Below are positions 21,971 to 27,227 of a stretch of 27,227 nucleotides of DNA, in pieces (position 1 is the first letter of the stretch; every line of letters begins with the position of its first letter). The stretch comes from Funneliformis mosseae (lineage: Eukaryota; Glomeromycota; Glomeromycetes; Glomerales; Glomeraceae), in the NCBI GenBank assembly GCA_910592005.1, contig CAJVPP010000714.1, positions 1 through 27,227 of the forward strand. The letters run 5' to 3'. A model generated the notes under the pieces. That model was given only the letters and a program-made list of their open reading frames with translations, did no database searches and was not told the origin of the DNA. Position numbers and translations under genes: made by a program.

Positions 21971-22274
21971 TTAGAGAATGAAGACTTTGACATTGCTCCT
22001 TTTCTATCACCAAATGATTGCGTTATTCGCAACAGTTAAAAAACCTTCATTACAACAACTCAAAGAGCTCCTAGGCGTTTCTAACATTGATGACAGGCTT
22101 TACATCTCGGCAATATGGAATATACAACCTTATTGAACATGAATTCTGTATATTAAAGTTATTATCCCTTTTGACTTTTATAACCAAGTTCAACATATTC
22201 TCCACAACAAAACTTTCACTTTATCACTTGTTGATGGTTTACCACCACGTATTCAAGACGTAATTTCAATTTGA
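21971..22274 (+). pseudogene. Degraded coding remnant, unidentified
   Basis: Three protein-like plus-strand fragments follow each other, separated by stops and one frame change. They contain ENEDFDIAPFLSPNDCVIRN (frame stops at 22036-22038), then PSLQQLKELLGVSNIDD and LYISAIWNIQPY (stop at 22134-22136), then DFYNQVQHILHNKTFTLSLV followed by DGLPPRIQDVIS (stop at 22272-22274). The last two share one frame. Residue composition is far from random A/T translation, which supports a former gene, probably from a transposon given the setting, but I do not recognise the family. Confidence 0.45.
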
Positions 22275-22852
22275 AAAGAGCGATGCTCCATTGGTTTTCT
22301 TCTTCATCTCCTAATTTTTATGTTCTCTCCACTTTTGTTTTCATCTATCAGTTTCAGTAAATCTTGGGAATCAGTAGTAACCAGACCCCCTATAATGGAT
22401 GCTTAAATTTGTTTTTGGCTAGACTGGCTTTGATCAATTTTTAGAGGAAACTCAGTCACATATTTCATTAAGATTAAATAGATTTTATATAAATTTACGT
22501 TAAAAAATCTTCACATAGTAGTTTTATATAAGCTGTTATAAATTAAATTTACAATGTATTTTCATTTATATAAACATTTATTTACCAATATTTTTAATGA
22601 GAATACCATTTAGCATCTTCAATAAATTCAGTTTCTTCGGCCTTATTATTATTAAAAATTTGAATAATGATTTAAAAAAATTTTTTTTATATAGGAAAAA
22701 TCATACAAAATAAATACAAAATATTTGTATTTTTTGGATGAGATTTTGTTTTAATTTTTAGAATAAATCATATGATAATACTAACTTTTATTTCATTTAA
22801 ACTAATAGACTATTAGTATTAGAATTTCAAATAGGTTAGTTTAAATCAAGTC
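22275..22852. other. Intergenic, nothing recognised
   Basis: A/T-rich with a pyrimidine-rich patch at 22285-22350 that may be further remnant of the preceding decayed ORF. No ORF, RNA or repeat supported. Confidence 0.4.
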
Positions 22853-22950
22853 AATCAAGTTACCTGAACTGAGAGAATTAGGTCAGGTCAAATAAAAATC
22901 TGATCTGATTTTAATTTTAATTTGATCTAACCTGACCGAATTGTTCTAAT

Positions 22951-23460
22951 TGAATAATAAACTATTATTTAAAAATGATAATAAATTGTTCTAATTAAGA
23001 ATAAAACATCTTTTAAAAATAATAAAACTATCGTTCAAGAATAATAAAACATTATTTGGGAGGTTTGCTATTAAAATCAAGTTACCAACATAGTAAATCA
23101 TATGATCTGTAACATGATTTTAATAGCTTACCTCCCATTTATAAATGATAAAACTATTATTTAAGAATGATAAAACTATTGTTCGAAAATGATAAAATAA
23201 CTATTCAAGAATAATAAAATCATTATTTAAGAATAATAATGAATTATTCAATTGAACAATAAATATTATTCACAAATAATAAAATTATCATTTATGAATG
23301 ATAAACTATTATTTAAGAATGATAAAAATATTATACAAATCATTTTAATTGAACGATAAATTAATAACGATAAAATTATTGTTTAAAAATAATAATAAAT
23401 TAATTAATTAAACAATAAAATATTGTTTATGAATGATAAAACTATCATTCAAGAATGATT
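22951..23460 (+). repeat. Tandem repeat of about 22 bp period
   Basis: The unit GAATGATAAAACTATTATTTAA is repeated head to tail with 1-5 differences per copy. Clear consecutive copies lie at about 23145-23270 (variants with AATAATAAAATCATTATTTA and AATGATAAAATAACTATTCA). Some copies differ by a base or two in length. The array is interrupted at 23058-23136 by a hairpin insertion. Confidence 0.7.
23058..23136. mobile_element. 79 bp hairpin mini-MITE inside the minisatellite
   Basis: The left arm GGGAGGTTTGCTATTAAAAT continues CAAGTTAC. The reverse complement of the right arm is GGGAGGTAAGCTATTAAAAT continuing CATGTTAC, so 25 of 28 positions match. The flanks are ATTT (23054-23057) and ATTT (23137-23140), a possible four-base target duplication. 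It clearly splits the 22 bp array, which shows it is an insertion. Superfamily not assigned. Confidence 0.7.
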
Positions 23461-23695
23461 AGTTGGTCTGAATTTTATCAAGTCAGATCAAATCAATCAA
23501 TTTATTGATCTAATCTAACATTAATCTGAAAATCTACTGATCTAATCTGAATTTTCAGGTTAAGTCAAGTCACATAAATAGATCATCCTGATCTGATTTA
23601 AAGTTCTAATTAGTAACAATATTACAAAACAATCTTAAGTTAATTTTTATATCTTTGAATATTTATATTTTTTAATAAAATTTATTTTATCATTA

Positions 23696-25007
23696 CAGTC
23701 TCTGGTGAAAAGAATAGCAGTGGAAGACTGCATCTATTTTAGGTTGCAGTTTCACTACTTTCCAGATTAGGCATTTATTTATATGCTCAAATCAGACATT
23801 GGAACTTGAATTAAAAGGTAAATTAAAAAAATAAGGTTTGTTATTTGTTTTTATTTTGATTTTCTTTCCGAAACTATGCCAAGCTCTTTAAAAATACATA
23901 GAAATTCTGTTAAGTTACTTTAGGACTAAAAAGTGCGTAATGCAAAGAAAATTTCTAATCAATTATACATTCCTTTACACACATGTGAATGATATATCAG
24001 TTTACTAAATAAAACTGGCAAAATTTCTATTGGTAACTCTTCTGACCATCTAAGAAAATTGGCTTCAAATCAATGTCGCTATATTGAAAAAATTCTGTAA
24101 CATAATTATTTTACTACAGCAGGCGAACTTAAGACAAAATTGGAAGAAAAAGATTCTAACCTTGATGTCAATAAACGTATAATATGTCATGAGCTCAACA
24201 ATCTTAGATATATTTCTGTTCTTTCAAGAAAAGTTTCTCTCTTGACCAAAAAAGCAAAAGAATTTCATTTGTCTTGGGCACGTGATCATTCATGATACAA
24301 CTGGAAAAAAGTTGTTTTTTCTAATGCAATAACACTTCAGATGTTTAGAAATACCATATGTGCATAGTCTTATAATGCAGAACCAATTGTCCCTATAGTA
24401 AAGTATCCATTCAAGATTCATGTTTGGGCAGCGATTAGTACTAATAGAAAAATCAGCATTTATTTGTTTACTGAAAATTTGGATCATCATTTGTATCAAA
24501 AAATCTTAGATAACCATTTGTATAACAACACGAATATGTTATACAGACGCGACTGGGTCTTCTAACAAGATAATGACCTAAAACACACCTCACACAATAT
24601 TTAAGGAAACTTAAAAAAACATCTTTCAAGATGAGTTCTTTCTTGGCCTTCATACAGCCTAGACTTAACCCTATTGAAAATATATGGGTTGTATTAAAGG
24701 GAAAGGTGGAGAAAAAGATCAAGTATTTAGTAGTAAAAAAAAACATTACCTGCGATATATTCCTTAATACAATCTGGCAGGAATAGGACAATCTTGATGA
24801 CTCCATGTTACTTTAGTGCATTAAGAGTATGCTAAGCCAGGTTAAAGTATGTATCAATGCATAAGGAGGACACACCAAATATTAATTAATAATATAAAAG
24901 TTATCGTTAGTATTGTTTTTATAAATAATAATAAAAAAAAATACATTAAAATAAAGTTTGTATATACTGTCAAAATATGTTTTTGCCATTCTTTTCGTCA
25001 GAAACTG
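23696..25007 (+). mobile_element. Tc1-like DNA transposon, 1312 bp, inactive
   Basis: The left terminus CAGTCTCTGGTGAAAAGAAT and the reverse complement of the right terminus CAGTTTCTGACGAAAAGAAT match at 17 of 20 bases, and the similarity continues for a few more bases (AGCA and GGCA). TA dinucleotides flank both ends (23694-23695, 25008-25009), the standard Tc1/mariner target duplication. The length is typical of a complete Tc1-like element, and it encloses a decayed transposase. It is therefore a full-length fossil rather than a fragment. Confidence 0.85.
23876..24810 (+). pseudogene. Decayed Tc1-family transposase
   Basis: Plus-strand fragments follow the Tc1 order. There is an N-terminal helix-turn-helix (MPSSLKIHRNSVKLL, then AKKISNQLYIPLHTC), a second DNA-binding part (GKISIGNSSDHLRKLASNQC followed by RYIEKIL), and then the DDE catalytic domain. 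The usual WxKVxFSDE site reads WKKVVFSNA, so the first catalytic Asp is Asn (codon at 24323-24325). The second Asp survives in QDNDLKHTS (24569-24571) after a stop. The Glu survives in NPIENIW (24676-24678), about 35 codons further, in keeping with DD34E spacing. Numerous stops and at least one frameshift (at the A run before NPIE) show long inactivity. The family call is secure from the QDND-KHTS and NPIENIW signatures. Confidence 0.85.
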
Positions 25008-25009
25008 TA

Positions 25010-26950
25010 TAAGAAATAGATGATAAATTTTTTTAATATTTTCAATCATTTTTATTTTATTTTTATAAATATAATTTTTTATTATTTATCTGTTTTTGAT
25101 TTATCTATAATTTTATGAATAAATCATTAACCAATATAAAATAAAATTTCAAAAAATATTATAACAAATTCTTATTATAATAGATTTAAAATATAATAAA
25201 TAATTATTAAAATAAGGGTTTATAATATAATTAAAAATATTATTTTTATATAAAACTAATTTTAGCTAATAAAGTAAAATTATATTTTTTATTTATCACT
25301 AATAGTAATAATTACTAATATATTATAATTATAATTAGTTAAAATTAAATTAATTTACTCATATAATTTTAATAACAAAATTAATATTTTATTAAATAAA
25401 ATAATTTTTAATATTATATTTTAAAGGAAATTATTTTAAGTATAGTAAAAATATATAATACAATAAGAAGGAAATTAAGAAAATAAAATAAAATTACTCT
25501 AAAAAAAATAATTTAGCTAAAATAGTTTAGTTTAAAAGAATACTTAAAATAAAATAAATAATTATATAATTAGTTTAACAAGTTATTTTATAAAATAATA
25601 TTATTATTAATTATAAAAGAGACATAATAGGCTTAGATTAAAGATATTAAAAGAGAGTTAAAAAGATATAATAAGCTTAGATTAAAGATACAAAAAAGGA
25701 ATGAAAAAAAGAAATATGAAATAACAAATAAAAATAAGAATAGGAATAAGAAGTAAAAGAAAAAAAAATATATAAATGCAAAAAAAAAAGAAGTAAAATT
25801 ATTAGACTAATATAAATAATTATAATTTTTAGATTATTTTTTTTTTAATATAAATCCTTATTAATCATAAATAAGATAAATTTTTTATTTTCATATTTTT
25901 TATAAAAATTAGAATTCATATTGGAAAAGTTTTTTTAATATTAAAATAACTTATAAAATAATTTAAAAGAAATCATGATTAGATTTTTATTAAACTTATA
26001 AATAATCTATACAAGTATTATCTTATTATTTTTTTTTTACAAATATTTCTTTTATAATATATTTGTATTTAATAGATTTTATTAGTTTCAATTTTATTTT
26101 ATATTAATAACAATTATTATAATAATTAATATTTATATTTCTTATACTTACTAAAATATACCTGTTAAATTATATCTATCTAAATATATTTATAAATAAA
26201 TTTATCTAACTAATTTTTTAGCTACATTATATTTATTAAACTATACTTATACAATTATAATTTTTTATTTATATTACTTGTATTTACTAATTTTTTAAAT
26301 AATGTTACATATTTTATATTAAATATTATTCTTTTCTATTAATGATTTATAATATTTTGAAAATTTATTATAATATTTTAAATTTAATATATTTAATATA
26401 TTATTATTAATTATTAATATATTTAATAGTTTAATAGTTATTATAAAAATTTTTTAAATTTATTAATATTTTAATTTTAAAGTAAATTTATTCATTGCAG
26501 ACATGATATCATCACTCTTTTTGCCACCTGTATTATACTTCCTCTCTTTTTCATTTTTTCATATATATTCTGGAGACTTAGAAATTTTTTATACGTAAAA
26601 CTCTATTTGTTACATATGTTAGTGTCATATAGTTTAGAGTTAGGTTAGTATTAGGGTTAAGGTAAAGTATATATATAAAGGTAATATATAAGAAGTATCA
26701 CCTCCTGCGATGAATAAATTTACTCTTAATTTTATAATATTATATTTATATTTTATTATAAACATTAGTTCTTCTATTATATCTTTTATTATTTAAATTA
26801 TAAAATTTCATAAATAAATTTATCTGCTAATTTACTATAATTTTTTTTTTTGATTTATTTTTATAAAAAATTAAAATTAAAATTTTTTTTAAATTAATTT
26901 TATAAATATATAGTAAATAATATCAAAGTAACTTTTATTACCGTATTCTT
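25010..26950. other. Second A/T desert
   Basis: Near-pure A/T, like 983-3420, without ORFs. Only small features stand out: a 44 bp direct repeat (listed separately) and a slightly less A/T-rich island at 26495-26720 containing one TTAGGGTTA word. No gene or RNA supported. Confidence 0.6.
25621..25692 (+). repeat. Direct repeat, 44 bp period, two copies
   Basis: GACATAATAGGCTTAGATTA (25621) followed by AAGATA recurs as GATATAATAAGCTTAGATTA (25665) followed by AAGATA. The surrounding purine-rich sequence (25680-25795) is built of AAGAAATA- and AATAAGAAT-like words. Confidence 0.55.
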
Positions 26951-26996
26951 CTGAAAATAAGCAATCTATTTTTACTATAGTGTTGCTTATTTTCAG
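26951..26996. repeat. Perfect 14 bp inverted repeat (hairpin)
   Basis: CTGAAAATAAGCAA (26951-26964) and TTGCTTATTTTCAG (26983-26996) are exact reverse complements around an 18-base spacer. Both arms are less A/T-rich than the surroundings. The hairpin may be a tiny foldback element, or the right arm may be the terminal repeat of the element whose ORF begins at 27142. Confidence 0.6.
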
Positions 26997-27141
26997 GTAG
27001 TTTAATTTAAAAAATTTTCTAACTTAATTTTTGTAATACTCTCGTAATCGCTGATCATTTATATGTTATGCGAATATACTTATGCGAAGTCGTAGAGTCT
27101 TTAAAATCAGTTTTCAAACTTGTATGCTAAGTGTAACAAAT

Positions 27142-27227
27142 ATGGTAAAAAGAAAAAAAGTTCGTAAGGTAAAAAAAATTGTCAAACGAAAACGCATCTC
27201 ATACTCCATAGAACAAAAGATACAAGT
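27142..27227 (+). CDS. Start of a possible transposase or DNA-binding ORF, truncated by the window edge
   Basis: From ATG 27142 the frame is open to the end (28 codons plus 2 bases). It starts with a very basic stretch (MVKRKKVRKVKKIVKRKR) followed by ISYSIEQKIQ. A Lys/Arg-rich leader followed by S/T-x-E-x-K is how the N-terminal helix-turn-helix of many pogo/Tigger-type transposases and CENP-B-like proteins begins, so this is a plausible transposon ORF. Too little is present to be certain. Composition changes from the A/T desert to more balanced sequence at about 27030, consistent with entering an element or gene. Confidence 0.4.
   Translation, partial: MVKRKKVRKVKKIVKRKRISYSIEQKIQ

Larger units (their letters stand above)
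22853..23600. repeat. Minisatellite bracketed by GATCTGA-rich inverted flanks
   Basis: Left flank (22853-22945) and right flank (23463-23600) are full of variants of GATCTGA and CAGGTCA. They are imperfect reverse complements; for example TTTGATCTAACCTGACCGAA on the left resembles the reverse complement of TTATCAAGTCAGATCAAA on the right. Between them lies a tandem array of an A/T unit. The arrangement resembles a non-autonomous foldback element with an expanded internal repeat. Confidence 0.5.

Noticed and set aside
22951..23460. Possible CRISPR array
   Set aside because: The repeats are contiguous head-to-tail variants with no unique spacers, and the organism appears eukaryotic; it is a minisatellite.
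24290..24806. Minus-strand ORFs of 69 and 112 codons
   Set aside because: Antisense shadows of the decayed Tc1 transposase, whose signature motifs are on the plus strand.
26651..26659. TTAGGGTTA, telomere-like word
   Set aside because: Only one and a half units; not an array, so no evidence of an interstitial telomere.

Overview
The window looks like nuclear DNA of an early-diverging, very AT-rich filamentous fungus, most probably a glomeromycotan (arbuscular mycorrhizal) species of the Rhizophagus type. This is an inference from four things: A/T deserts flanking a more balanced gene block; protein genes split by many 67-104 bp GT-AG introns; a fungal-type Ski3 scaffold; and a P-loop GTPase with a His/Cys-rich tail of a kind I associate with expanded families in these fungi.

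Layout. 1-5,000 is mostly almost pure A/T. It holds a 444 bp Tc1/mariner-type MITE (537-980), a 183 bp hairpin MITE (3900-4082) and a frameshifted orphan ORF (4246-4574). 5060-5525 has a possible small three-exon gene. 7099-8195 is a confident three-exon gene for a signal-peptide-bearing single-pass membrane protein of unknown function. 9913-15624 is an 18-exon gene for the TPR scaffold of the Ski complex (SKI3, cytoplasmic 3'-5' mRNA decay). It is essentially full length, but one exon junction is out of phase by one base. 18177-19253 is a single-exon arrestin-fold protein with a PPxY-type motif. 20436-21518 (minus) is a GTPase gene broken by two indels and one stop.

From 21,950 on, the window is a transposon graveyard. 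It has an unidentified coding remnant (21971-22274), a 22 bp-period minisatellite bracketed by GATCTGA-rich inverted flanks and split by a 79 bp hairpin insertion, and a complete-length but dead Tc1-like element (23696-25007, TIRs and TA duplication intact). A second A/T desert follows, and a small perfect hairpin lies just upstream of the start of a probable transposase ORF that runs off the right edge.

The three intact genes do not form a functional unit; they are ordinary neighbours between repeat-rich compartments. No tRNA, rRNA or CRISPR array was seen. Exon boundaries were placed by eye from reading-frame continuity and GT-AG signals, without alignments.
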